A stretch of DNA of 35,855 nt from an uncultured SAR86 cluster bacterium. GTDB taxonomy: Bacteria; Pseudomonadota; Gammaproteobacteria; Magnimaribacterales; D2472. Below are positions 9,846 through 19,068 of the stretch, one piece after another. The translations under genes and the position numbers were made by a program. The notes below the pieces were generated by a model. It worked only from the letters and a program-made list of their open reading frames with translations. It was not told the DNA's origin and made no database searches. The stretch covers positions 131,408-167,262 of the forward strand of contig CALSSL010000003.1 in the NCBI GenBank assembly GCA_943789005.1, read 5' to 3'. Within the stretch, counting starts at the first letter, position 1, and each line of letters starts with the position of its first letter.

Positions 9846-10427
9846 ATGGCAAAGCTACACTTTTTTTACTCAACAATGAATGCAGGCAAGTCCACCTCTC
9901 TGCTTCAATCTAATCATAACTACAGAGAGACTGGTCTAGATACAATGATTTTTTTACCAAATGAAACCAGTAAATTGTCAAAAGGAAAGATTGTATCTAG
10001 AATTGGTTTGCAAGCAAAAGCAATTATTGCCAATAAAGATTTTAATTTTGTCAGTTATGTTAGTGAGCATAAGACTGAAAAACTTAGCTGCATTCTAATT
10101 GATGAAGCTCAATTTTTAACAAAGAAACAAGTTAGGGAGCTGGGACATATAGCAGACAAACTTAATCTACCTGTAATGTGTTATGGGATAAGGACGGATT
10201 TTAGAGGAGAGTTGTTTGAAGGCAGTTCTGAATTGTTAGCTCTCGCTGATAATTTTATAGAGTTAAAAACTATTTGCTCATACTGTATAAATAAGGCAAC
10301 TATGGTGGTTAGAAGAAATGATGGAGGTAAGGTGGTAACCGAAGGAACAAAAGTTGTTGTAGGCGGTAATGATATCTATACTTCTGTATGCAGAAATCAT
10401 TTTAGAGAGTTAACAAAACTGGTTTAA
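9846..10427 (+). CDS. tdk: Thymidine kinase (type II)
   Basis: This cytoplasmic salvage enzyme of 193 residues transfers phosphate from ATP to thymidine to give dTMP. The Walker A loop is STMNAGKST (9-17) and the Walker B segment with the catalytic Glu is LIDEAQF (Asp86, Glu87). The zinc-binding lasso ligands are Cys144 and Cys147 (CSYC), with Cys182 and His185 (CRNH) near the C-terminus. The length is that of bacterial type II kinases. The gene is divergent from the Smr-like gene with a 38-base gap, and the next gene starts four bases after its stop, so the pair forms an operon. No strong ribosome site is visible before the ATG. The gene is intact. Confidence 0.96.
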   Translation: MAKLHFFYSTMNAGKSTSLLQSNHNYRETGLDTMIFLPNETSKLSKGKIVSRIGLQAKAIIANKDFNFVSYVSEHKTEKLSCILIDEAQFLTKKQVRELGHIADKLNLPVMCYGIRTDFRGELFEGSSELLALADNFIELKTICSYCINKATMVVRRNDGGKVVTEGTKVVVGGNDIYTSVCRNHFRELTKLV

Positions 10428-10431
10428 AAAA

Positions 10432-11445
10432 ATGGAATACATAAATACTCAATATCTTCTTGATAAAAGACCCAAAGGAATGCCGACTGATGAATGTTGG
10501 AGAATCCATGAAGAAAAAATTACATCTCTAGAAAAAAATGAAATTTTAATTGAAGTTAAATATCTTTCTATCGATCCTTATATGAGGGGTAGGATGAATG
10601 AAGGAGTCTCCTATGCCAGCCCAGCAAAATTAGGTGAGCCCATGACCGGAGAAACAGCAGGTGTAATTGTTGAGAGCAGATCAAACTTATTTAAAATAGG
10701 AGATAAGGTTTGTGTGCATAAAGGATGGCAAACATATATCAAAGTTAAGGATACTGACTTAGCTTTATTAAGAGTGCCTGATAATGATCATCCATTATCT
10801 TTATATCTTGGAACTCTCGGAATGCCAGGAAGAACAGCTTACTTTGGACTTAATAGAGTTGCTAAACCAAAACAAGGAGATACCCTGGTAGTTTCAGCTG
10901 CATCTGGCGCTGTAGGCTCAGTGGTTGGTCAGCTTGGAAAAATTTATGGCTGTCATGTTGTTGGCATTGCCGGAGGTACAGAAAAATGTGCTTATGTGAA
11001 AGATAATTTAAAATTTGATGAATGTGTAGATTATAAAGCAGGTAATCTTGATGAAGATCTAAAAAAAGCCTGCCCTAAAGGCATTGATATTTATTTCGAA
11101 AATGTTGGTGGCGCTGTAACTAAAGCAATAGCTCCTTTACTAAATAAAAAGGCAAGAGTTCCCGTGTGCGGTTTCATATCTAAATACAATGAAAATGATA
11201 TGCTTAATACAGAAACACCATTCCATGTTTTAGGGAATTTGAATCCCAAACCCAAGCATAGATTTTTTGTTGTACATGAATGGATGGATGAGTTTGAAGC
11301 TGCCACAAAAGTATTATCAAATTATGTATCAGAGGGAAGCATCTTATACAGAGAAACTAAAACTAAAGGATTTGTAAATGCTCCTCAGGCATTAAGAGAT
11401 GTTTTATCAGGAAAAAACTTTGGCAAACAAATTATAGAAATTTAA
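10432..11445 (+). CDS. NADP-dependent oxidoreductase, CurA/prostaglandin-reductase type
   Basis: This 337-residue zinc-independent medium-chain reductase probably reduces the double bond of alpha,beta-unsaturated ketones or aldehydes with NADPH. The N-terminal domain carries LSIDPYMRGRMN, typical of the leukotriene B4 dehydrogenase/CurA group, then GEPMTGETAGVIVES. The Rossmann domain starts at about 150 with VVSAASGAVGSVVGQLGKI. A DIYFENVGG segment and the late GFVNAPQALRDVLSGKNFGK tail complete the family pattern. The catalytic-zinc cysteines are absent, as expected. It follows tdk by four bases. Its last four bases overlap the 3' end of the convergent PhzF-like gene. The natural substrate cannot be read from sequence. 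Confidence 0.92.
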   Translation: MEYINTQYLLDKRPKGMPTDECWRIHEEKITSLEKNEILIEVKYLSIDPYMRGRMNEGVSYASPAKLGEPMTGETAGVIVESRSNLFKIGDKVCVHKGWQTYIKVKDTDLALLRVPDNDHPLSLYLGTLGMPGRTAYFGLNRVAKPKQGDTLVVSAASGAVGSVVGQLGKIYGCHVVGIAGGTEKCAYVKDNLKFDECVDYKAGNLDEDLKKACPKGIDIYFENVGGAVTKAIAPLLNKKARVPVCGFISKYNENDMLNTETPFHVLGNLNPKPKHRFFVVHEWMDEFEAATKVLSNYVSEGSILYRETKTKGFVNAPQALRDVLSGKNFGKQIIEI

Positions 11446-12221
11446 ATGTAAATTTTACCTTTCATATACAAAGTAACTTTTCCACCAATAATTACTCTTT
11501 CACCTTTAACCTCACAACTTAAAGCCCCACCTCTTTCTGATAATTGCATAGCCGATAGTATTGATTTGTTTAGCTTTTTACTCCAATACGGAGTTAGAGT
11601 TGTATGAGCTGAACCAGTGACAGGATCCTCATTAACTCCTGCTCCTGGAAAAAAACATCTTGATACAAAATCACAATCTATTCCTTGAGAAGATACTATC
11701 AGACCTCTTACATTAATTTTTTTAAGTTGATCAAAATCTATATTTAAATTTCTAATCATTTTTTCAGATTCTAATATTACTAAAATATCATCCCTTCCTT
11801 GATATAGTTCTATAGGTTCGTGACCTATAATTTTTTCTATCAAGCTTTCATGTATTGGAGTAATAGAATCTTTTGGAAAGTCCAAATAAAGAGATTCATT
11901 TTCTCGATAAACTCTTAATATTCCGTTCTTGGTTGATTGAACTTCAAAGGTCGTTGCGCTTTTATTAATATAATTAAAATACACGTAAGCTGAAGCCAGA
12001 GTTGCATGTCCGCATAAATCAATTTCACAAAAAGGTGCAAACCAGCGAATGTGGTAGATACCGCTCTCCTCTCTAATAAAAGCAGTTTCAGAAAGATTAT
12101 TTTCAGAGGCAATATTCTGCATTAATGTAGAATCTTGAATATCTGAAAAAATTACTGCAGCAGGATTTCCTGAAAATAATTTATCTGTAAAAGCATCTAG
12201 ATAATAGATTGGAATATTCAA
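11442..12221 (-). CDS. PhzF-family isomerase-like protein
   Basis: This 259-residue member of the PhzF/diaminopimelate-epimerase-like fold starts with IPIYYLDAFTDKLFSGNPAAV, the family signature. It retains Glu45 in NLSETAFI, the acid/base residue of PhzF. The motifs FAPFCEIDLCGHATLASAY (first half) and GAGVNEDPVTGSAHTTL (second half) line the active site. Most such genes lie outside phenazine clusters and have unknown substrates, and no phenazine genes are present here, so a phenazine role is not implied. It starts six bases after the ald stop, suggesting cotranscription with alanine dehydrogenase. Confidence 0.93.
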   Translation of the reverse strand: MNIPIYYLDAFTDKLFSGNPAAVIFSDIQDSTLMQNIASENNLSETAFIREESGIYHIRWFAPFCEIDLCGHATLASAYVYFNYINKSATTFEVQSTKNGILRVYRENESLYLDFPKDSITPIHESLIEKIIGHEPIELYQGRDDILVILESEKMIRNLNIDFDQLKKINVRGLIVSSQGIDCDFVSRCFFPGAGVNEDPVTGSAHTTLTPYWSKKLNKSILSAMQLSERGGALSCEVKGERVIIGGKVTLYMKGKIYI

Positions 12222-12227
12222 GGCGTA

Positions 12228-13322
12228 TTATCCAGAAAGAGAAAGCGCCTCTTTTACTGCTTGGTGAACAACCTCTGAATTTTTTATATTCAAACCGTTA
12301 GCTAGGTGTTTATTTTCAGCTAAAGCTTTATCTATACCCTTGTTTGCAAGTTCTAGAACATAAGGCAGCGTTGCTTTGTTTAATGCCTGAGTTGCTGTCA
12401 AAGGAACTGCTCCTGGCATGTTAGTTACACAGTAGTGGATTATTCCATCTTGCTCATATGTTGGATCAGCATGAGTGGTTGGTTTGCTGGATTCGAAACA
12501 GCCACCTTGATCAATAGATATATCGACCATAACTGCTCCAGGCTTCATATGTTTTAACATAGAACTTGTAACAACTTTTGGAGCCTGTTTTCCAATGACG
12601 TATACGGCTCCAATTACTAAATCAGATACTTTAAGCGCATTTTCAATAGCAACTTCGCTAGATACTATGTATTCAATATTGTTATTGCCATAGATTTTTT
12701 CAAGTTCATTCAATCTATGTTCTGATAGATCTATGATCTTTAATTGAGCCTTGTTATCAATTGCTTTTTCAATAGCCTCAGTACCTGCAACTCCTGCACC
12801 TATAACGGTCACAATTCTAGGGTCAACATCTTGAAAAGCTCCTATCAAAGTTCCCATACCTTTATTTGGTTTAAGTAAATGGTATGAACCAACAACAATA
12901 CTTAACTGACCTGCAATTGCGCTCATAGGAGATAGAAGTGGCATAGTTCCATCATCAGCAGTCACAGTTTCAAGAGCTATACCTGTTACTCCAGTAGAGG
13001 CTAATTCAAGACCTGTTTTAGGATCTCCTGCTAAATGCAAATAAGCAAAAACAGTATGTTTGTTGCTGAGATATTGAAATTCTTCTGGAACGGGCTCTTT
13101 TACTTTAACTATTAATTCAGAAATATCATATAGTTCTTTTGGTGAATTAATTATTGTTGCTCCAGCTTTTTCGTATGCTTCATTAGAAAAACCTATCTCT
13201 AATCCTGCATCTTTTTGAATAAAAACCTCATGATTGTTTTTAAAAATTTCAGCAACAGATTCAGGTGTAAGGCCCACCCTATACTCATGATTTTTAATTT
13301 CTTTTGGTACGCCAATTTTCAT
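12228..13322 (-). CDS. ald: Alanine dehydrogenase
   Basis: This enzyme catalyses the reversible NAD-dependent deamination of L-alanine to pyruvate and ammonium in the cytoplasm. The start at 13322 (MKIGVPKEIKNHEYRVGLTP) was chosen over an in-frame ATG five codons upstream because it gives the standard family N-terminus and 364 residues. The substrate-binding and catalytic residues fall in their usual places: Arg15, Lys75 in VKVKEP and His96 in AYLHLAGD. The NAD-binding fold is marked by VTVIGAGVAGTEAIEKA, and later motifs VMVDISIDQGGCFE and NMPGAVPLTATQALN are typical. It heads a two-gene operon with the PhzF-like gene. A 78-base AT-rich gap separates it from the SGNH gene upstream. Confidence 0.96.
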   Translation of the reverse strand: MKIGVPKEIKNHEYRVGLTPESVAEIFKNNHEVFIQKDAGLEIGFSNEAYEKAGATIINSPKELYDISELIVKVKEPVPEEFQYLSNKHTVFAYLHLAGDPKTGLELASTGVTGIALETVTADDGTMPLLSPMSAIAGQLSIVVGSYHLLKPNKGMGTLIGAFQDVDPRIVTVIGAGVAGTEAIEKAIDNKAQLKIIDLSEHRLNELEKIYGNNNIEYIVSSEVAIENALKVSDLVIGAVYVIGKQAPKVVTSSMLKHMKPGAVMVDISIDQGGCFESSKPTTHADPTYEQDGIIHYCVTNMPGAVPLTATQALNKATLPYVLELANKGIDKALAENKHLANGLNIKNSEVVHQAVKEALSLSG

Positions 13323-13400
13323 GTAAAAATTATACACTTTTATTAAACAAGATAATTAATTTAGATAACAAGGATTTGAAGTGAAATAGGTAGAGATTGT

Positions 13401-14183
13401 TTAATTAAAAAATTCTGAAACTGTTTTATCTGCAATTCTCTGGATCTTTAACGCCACATCTGGATCAAGACCCATAATAGCCTTATTGCCTTCTGTTTGT
13501 TTTTTAAAAAGAGTAACAAAAACAACTGCTGCTGCTAAATAAGTGCCCTCTTTTGATGGATGTCTTTTATCAGATGTATATAGATTAATTTCTGGATAAG
13601 TAGTGTTCAGATTATGAAATGCTTCGCCTGCAGGAATTAATAAAATATTATTTGCATTTGCAGCTTTAATAAACTCTTCTCTTAACTCATAAACCATTTC
13701 CTTTTTATTTTTATAGGGCCAAGACATAAAAAGCATAGGCTCAGCTCCTTTTGCTCTGATGGTTTTGGAATGTTTTGCAACGTACTTATGAAAGTTATCT
13801 TTTGTTTGAGGATGAATCGGGCAAAGACTGCAGTCCATAAATATTACTGCATCAATACTGGTGTCATTGGATTCAATATATTTATTATCATTAGTTGAGT
13901 CGATACGAAAACTACCTATATTTTTATTATCAAGATAAGCGTCTACAGAATGCCAAGATAAGGATGATCCGTTAATGGTTATAGACCTGGTATTAATTGT
14001 GCTCACTGATTTATCTCCGCTAATAATTTTTCTTAAATGATTATGAAGACTATTGTTATAGTAAAAAAAACTATTACCAACAAACATTAATGAATCCAAA
14101 TGTTCAGTTTGTGGCGCCTTAATATTAATATTTTCAGAAATTGCAAACGGCGATAAAAGAATTATTGCTAAGAGTTTTTTCAC
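13401..14183 (-). CDS. Exported SGNH/GDSL-like hydrolase
   Basis: This 260-residue protein has a signal peptide (MKKLLAIILLSPFAIS) and the layout of SGNH esterases. Block I is MFVGNSFFYYNN with nucleophile candidate Ser38. A candidate block III region is FMDCSLCPIHPQ. Block V is SDKRHPSKEG with Asp205 and His208. The order and spacing fit a lipase, esterase or carbohydrate-deacetylase of the superfamily, but the substrate is not evident. It is the most upstream minus-strand gene before ald and is divergent from the RimB-RimK gene across 138 bases. The gene is intact. The superfamily call rests on the motifs alone. Confidence 0.75.
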   Translation of the reverse strand: MKKLLAIILLSPFAISENINIKAPQTEHLDSLMFVGNSFFYYNNSLHNHLRKIISGDKSVSTINTRSITINGSSLSWHSVDAYLDNKNIGSFRIDSTNDNKYIESNDTSIDAVIFMDCSLCPIHPQTKDNFHKYVAKHSKTIRAKGAEPMLFMSWPYKNKKEMVYELREEFIKAANANNILLIPAGEAFHNLNTTYPEINLYTSDKRHPSKEGTYLAAAVVFVTLFKKQTEGNKAIMGLDPDVALKIQRIADKTVSEFFN

Positions 14184-14277
14184 TGTTTAATAATGGCATA
14201 ATGACATTACTTATGCACGATTTTATTCGCATAAATTATCTTGTTAATTTATAGATAGTGGTAATGATTAAAGTTTG

Positions 14278-14283
14278 TATAAT
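14278..14283 (+). promoter_or_regulatory. -10 element upstream of the RimB-RimK gene
   Basis: A perfect TATAAT lies 38 bases before the ATG at 14322. No convincing -35 hexamer stands 16-18 bases upstream, so the promoter may be weak or activator dependent. The rest of the 138-base divergent gap shows nothing recognisable. Confidence 0.4.
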
Positions 14284-14321
14284 ACAATTTTTTTAACATT
14301 TAAATTTTCTAAATATTTCAC

Positions 14322-15686
14322 ATGGCAACAAATAATTATGTAGGTTGGGAAGAATGGGTTGGCTTACCTGAGCTTAATCTTCCTGCACTTATTGCTAAAA
14401 CTGATACAGGCGCAGATACCTCCGCCCTTCATGCTTTTAATATACAAACATTTGGTAAGAAAAATAATCAAATGGTTAGATTTGGAATCAATCCAATAGA
14501 TACGGATGAAAGATTTGCGATCTTTTGCTCTGCAAAAATTATTGATCAGAGAAATGTGACTTCTTCTAATGGCATCACTGAGCTAAGGTATGTTATTGAA
14601 ACAGATATGGTGATTGGTGGTGTAACAAAAAAAATACCTATTACATTAACCAATCGTGAAAATATGAAATATAAAATGATCATAGGCAGAAATGCTCTTG
14701 ATGGTTTTCAAATTTCACCTGATAAAAGTTTTTTACAAAGAATATTAAGTTATGACTTATATAAAAAAGTAAAAAAAAACAGTCATAGAAGATCTTTAAG
14801 GATCGGCATACTAAGCTTAGAGCCTACCAATTACTCTAATTTAAAAATTATCGAAGCTGCTGAAGAAAATGGTCATTTTTGCGAAATCCTTAATACAAAA
14901 AGATGCTATTTAAATATCGAGTCTGATAAGCCAGAGGTTCATTATGATGGTAAGGTTTTACCGCATTACGATGCGATCATTCCAAGGATAGGCCCTTCAA
15001 TAACGAAATACGGAATGGCTGTAGTAAGACAGTTTGAGGCCATGGGTACATTTTGCTTGAATTCATCGACATCAATAGGTACCTCAAGAGATAAATTAGC
15101 TGCACATCAAGCTTTAGCTTTTAATAGAATTCCTATGCCTGATACAGCTTTTTCAAATTCACCTCGCGATACTGAAAATATTATTGATTTAACTGCTGGC
15201 GCTCCTCTGGTTGTTAAATTACTAGAAAGCTCTCAAGGAAAAGGTGTGATTTTAGCTGAAACAAAAAAAGCTGCTTCGAGTGTGATAAGTGCCTTTCAAA
15301 AACTCAATGCACCTTTTATAGTTCAAAATTTTGTAAAGGATTCAAACGGATGTGATCTAAGATTGTTTGTTATAGGCGGAAAGGTTATTGCAAGTATGAT
15401 GCGTTCAGCGTCTGATGATGACTTTCGTTCAAATCTCCATGCAGGAGGAAAAGCCAGTAAAGTTAAAATAACTCAAAATGAAAGAAAAATTGCAAAGCAA
15501 GCTACAAAAGCTATGGGATTAAATATTGCAGGAGTTGATATTTTGCGCTCCAGCGAAGGACCAAAAGTTTTAGAGGTTAATAGTTCTCCTGGCCTTCAAG
15601 GCATAGAAACAGTAAATAATATAAATGTTGCATCCATGATTATAGACTATCTTGAAAAAAGACTTGGATTATCAAAAATACAATAA
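14322..15686 (+). CDS. rimK: RimB-RimK fusion: retropepsin-like protease domain plus ATP-grasp glutamate ligase
   Basis: This 454-residue protein joins two activities usually encoded separately. Residues 1-150 are a RimB-like (ATP-dependent zinc protease/DUF785) domain beginning VGWEEWVGLPEL, with the retropepsin motif AKTDTGADTSALHA (Asp28). Residues from about 160 are RimK: RIGILSLEPTNYSNLKII, DAIIPRIGPSITKYGMAVVR, APLVVKLLESSQGKGVILAE (ATP-grasp) and VLEVNSSPGLQGIE (metal-binding Glu/Asn). RimK adds glutamates to the C-terminus of ribosomal protein S6, and RimB trims or regulates such tails in pseudomonads. A fusion would let one protein add and remove them, or act on another polyglutamylated target. 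The gene is intact, divergent from the SGNH hydrolase, and ends 57 bases from the convergent surface-protein gene. Confidence 0.92.
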   Translation: MATNNYVGWEEWVGLPELNLPALIAKTDTGADTSALHAFNIQTFGKKNNQMVRFGINPIDTDERFAIFCSAKIIDQRNVTSSNGITELRYVIETDMVIGGVTKKIPITLTNRENMKYKMIIGRNALDGFQISPDKSFLQRILSYDLYKKVKKNSHRRSLRIGILSLEPTNYSNLKIIEAAEENGHFCEILNTKRCYLNIESDKPEVHYDGKVLPHYDAIIPRIGPSITKYGMAVVRQFEAMGTFCLNSSTSIGTSRDKLAAHQALAFNRIPMPDTAFSNSPRDTENIIDLTAGAPLVVKLLESSQGKGVILAETKKAASSVISAFQKLNAPFIVQNFVKDSNGCDLRLFVIGGKVIASMMRSASDDDFRSNLHAGGKASKVKITQNERKIAKQATKAMGLNIAGVDILRSSEGPKVLEVNSSPGLQGIETVNNINVASMIIDYLEKRLGLSKIQ

Positions 15687-16913
15687 TGGTAAGGATAATA
15701 ATATTAAAAAAAGTATTCTAGTTTCATCAAATTTTAAATAGTCTTATTGATATCTCAATGGAAAATAGAAACCAATATTGAAAGATGTAAACTGAATGCT
15801 AGAAAATTGATTATTGAAATCTATAGAGGGAGATATCTCTATATCATTATTCTTGCCAAGTTTATTAATCATACCTAAACTGACAACCTCTCTGTTCCAT
15901 TTATCTACAGATTCATAAATATAATTTATATAGAAAATATCTTTATAATTTTGATTAAAATATTTTTCTAAATCTACGTTTAGTTGATAACCACAACTGA
16001 ATTCATTCATAGTCAATAAAGAATTTTCACATAAGGCACCTATAGACATATCTGCTGAAAGAATTGTTGCTTCTGATTTGTTATCCTTGTCTAAGATAAA
16101 GGTAGTAGAAAGTGGTAATGATATTCTTCGTGATGCAATATTGTTTAAAGACAATGTAAGATTATTCTTTGCTTCACCTAGATAAGATGCATTTAGATGA
16201 GTTTGATCTATTTTTTCTTTTCCATAGTTGTAAATAAAGTCGGTAGTATATAGCCTGTCATTTAAATAAAAATCTCCTGTTAAAATCAAACCATAAGTTT
16301 TTCTTAAACTTTCTGTTTTACCCGTTAAATAGAAACCATCACTATCTGAGAAGTCAAACCTGTAATCAACATCACCAAAAGATGTGTAAACCCCTCCCCT
16401 AAAGGATTCTGAAATATTTTTGTGTGCATAAATTATAATTTCTGAAGTATCTATTTGAAGATTGCTGTTATCAAAACCATATAAGTTACCATCTGATTTA
16501 GATTTTATGATTCCTATACCCACTAAAGAGGAACTAGAAATATCTTTTTCTAAAATAACAGAAGCATTTGAGGTCTTTGTTTTATCATTAAGATTTTCTA
16601 AGGTTATATGACTTATATTAGTGTATAGACGGAGTGCTTTATCACATTCTAAATGCTGGTCAGTATAATTTAGATTTAAATTATTGTTGTTTGATCTAAA
16701 TTGAGTTTTTGACTCATCCTCATAACATGTATTTTTATCATTAATACCTCTTAGAATTGATTCATTATAAAAAATTGAATTATTTAGACTTTTTGAAATT
16801 TCATATTCTAGATTACTTTGTAATTTCGACTCGATTTCTTGATATTTAATAAGAACTTCTTCTGTATTGGTTACCTTTATTATTAAAGTTAACGTTGTAG
16901 CATTGTCATAGAT

Positions 16914-17105
16914 ATCAGTAGCAATAATATTGAGTTGATAATCATTATTTGTATCAGCATCTGCTGGGTTTTCATAATCCGGAGCTGATGCGAAAGTTAG
17001 AACCCCTGATGAACTTATAGCAAAGAGTCCTGAATCAGTTCCGCTTAATGACCAAGTAACACTTTCATCAGCGGTAAAGCTGGTAACAGCAGTTTGATTT
17101 TCATT
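16914..17105 (-). repeat. Third, dispersed copy of the cadherin-like repeat DNA
   Basis: This 192-base segment matches 18551-18742 and 18845-19036 base for base as far as I can read. Its flanks are different: the upstream coding part is replaced by the sequence preceding the barrel-like domain. It encodes the SFTADESVTWSLSGTDSGLF segment of the cadherin-like module. Confidence 0.85.
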
Positions 17106-17170
17106 CGTAGTAATAAGATCATTATCAATTAACGGGCTTCCGTCTTTGTTTAAAATTAAAGGTGCTGAGG

Positions 17171-18490
17171 TATCAACGACTACAACAGTTCTAGTAGCAG
17201 TACCAGTATTGCCTGAAGCATCAGTAGCTGAATAAGTAACTGTATAAGTTCCTACTATTGCAGTATTAACATCTGAAGTAGATATTACTGTTTCACCACT
17301 ATCAGCTGTTGCACCTTCATCAGTATAAGTAGAATTAAGCTCTACTGTAGCTGGGTTATCTCCGATAACTGTAATAACAGGAGCAGTTGTATCAACGACT
17401 ACAACAGTTCTAGTAGCAGTACCAGTATTGCCTGAAGCATCAGTAGCTGAATAAGTAACTGTATAAGTTCCTACTATTGCAGTATTAACATCTGAAGTAG
17501 ATATTACTGTTTCACCACTATCAGCTGTTGCACCTTCATCAGTATAAGTAGAATTAAGCTCTACTGTAGCTGGGTTATCTCCGATAACTGTAATAACAGG
17601 AGCAGTTGTATCAACGACTGTAACAGTTCTAGTAGCAGTACCAGTATTGCCTGAAGCATCAGTAGCTGAATAAGTAACTGTATAAGTTCCTACTATTGCA
17701 GTATTAACATCTGAAGTAGATATTACTGTTTCACCACTATCAGCTGTTGCACCTTCATCAGTATAAGTAGAATTAAGCTCTACTGTAGCTGGGTTATCTC
17801 CGATAACTGTAATAACAGGAGCAGTTGTATCAACGACTGTAACAGTTCTAGTAGCAGTACCAGTATTGCCTGAAGCATCGGTAGATGTATAAGTAATAAC
17901 ATACTCACCTAAAGTATCAGTGTCTACAGTTCCACTTGATACGACTGTTACATCACCAGAAAGATCAGTTGCTGTTGCACCAGCATCAGTCCAGGTAGCA
18001 CCAAGTTCTACAGTATCAGTTCCACTGGTAACACTAATAACAGGAGCAGTTGTATCAACGACTGTAACAGTTCTAGTAGCAGTACCAGTATTGCCTGAAG
18101 CATCGGTAGATGTATAAGTAATAACATACTCACCTAAAGTATCAGTGTCTACAGTTCCACTTGATACGACTGTTACATCACCAGAAAGATCAGTTGCTGT
18201 TGCACCAGCATCGCTATATGTTGATCCTAATTCAACAGTTACTGAAGTATCACCGGTTACTGTAACTACCGGAGCAGTTGTATCAACGACTGTAACAGTT
18301 CTAGTTTCAGACCAGTATTGCCTGAAGCATCAGTAGCTGAGTAGGTGATTGTATAAGTACCAACTGTTGATGTATCTACAGAACCAGAAGTTGTAACTGT
18401 TTCACCACCATCAGCTGTTGCACCAGCATCAGTCCAGGTAGCACCAAGTTCTACAGTATCAGTTCCACTGGTAACACTAATAACTGGAGC
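17171..18490 (-). repeat. Six tandem Ig-like (DUF5011/HYR-type) coding repeats
   Basis: The boundary word TATCAACGAC recurs on the plus strand at 17171, 17390, 17609, 17828, 18053 and 18281, giving unit lengths of 219, 219, 219, 225, 228 and about 209 bases, that is, 73-76 codons. The three 219-base units are virtually identical in DNA, while the units toward the N-terminus vary. Each encodes one Ig-like domain ending in YSATDASGNTG or a close variant. Confidence 0.88.
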
Positions 18491-19068
18491 TGTATCATCG
18501 AGATCTAATACATTAACTTGATAAGCTAAAGTGGTTGCATTACTAGCCGCATCAGTAGCAATAATATTGAGTTGATAATCATTATTTGTATCAGCATCTG
18601 CTGGGTTTTCATAATCCGGAGCTGATGCGAAAGTTAGAACCCCTGATGAACTTATAGCAAAGAGTCCTGAATCAGTTCCGCTTAATGACCAAGTAACACT
18701 TTCATCAGCGGTAAAGCTGGTAACAGCAGTTTGATTTTCATTAACATCACTAGAACCACTTGTTGAATCAGTAATAACTGGAGCTGTATCATCGAGATCT
18801 AATACATTAACTTGATAAGCTAAAGTGGTTGCATTACTAGCCGCATCAGTAGCAATAATATTGAGTTGATAATCATTATTTGTATCAGCATCTGCTGGGT
18901 TTTCATAATCCGGAGCTGATGCGAAAGTTAGAACCCCTGATGAACTTATAGCAAAGAGTCCTGAATCAGTTCCGCTTAATGACCAAGTAACACTTTCATC
19001 AGCGGTAAAGCTGGTAACAGCAGTTTGATTTTCATTAACATCACTAGAACCACTTGTTGAATCAGTAA
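18481..19068 (-). repeat. Tandem pair of 294-base cadherin-like coding repeats
   Basis: Units 18481-18774 and 18775-19068 are near-identical at the DNA level with a 98-codon period. Each encodes a cadherin-like domain (VNENQTAVTSF, DYENPADADTNNDYQLNI, NVLDLDDTAPV). Strong DNA identity points to recent duplication or gene conversion. Confidence 0.88.

Noticed and set aside
11442-12221. Phenazine biosynthesis locus based on the PhzF-like gene
   Set aside because: No other phz genes are nearby, and the family is widespread outside phenazine producers.
17920-18336. Plus-strand Val/Thr/Ser-rich ORFs opposite the Ig repeats
   Set aside because: They are repeated shadows of the minus-strand repeat coding sequence, with no ribosome sites and low-complexity composition.
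17171-19068. Possible CRISPR-like array because of regular repeats
   Set aside because: The units are 219-294 bases, in frame, and encode Ig or cadherin domains with no unique spacers.
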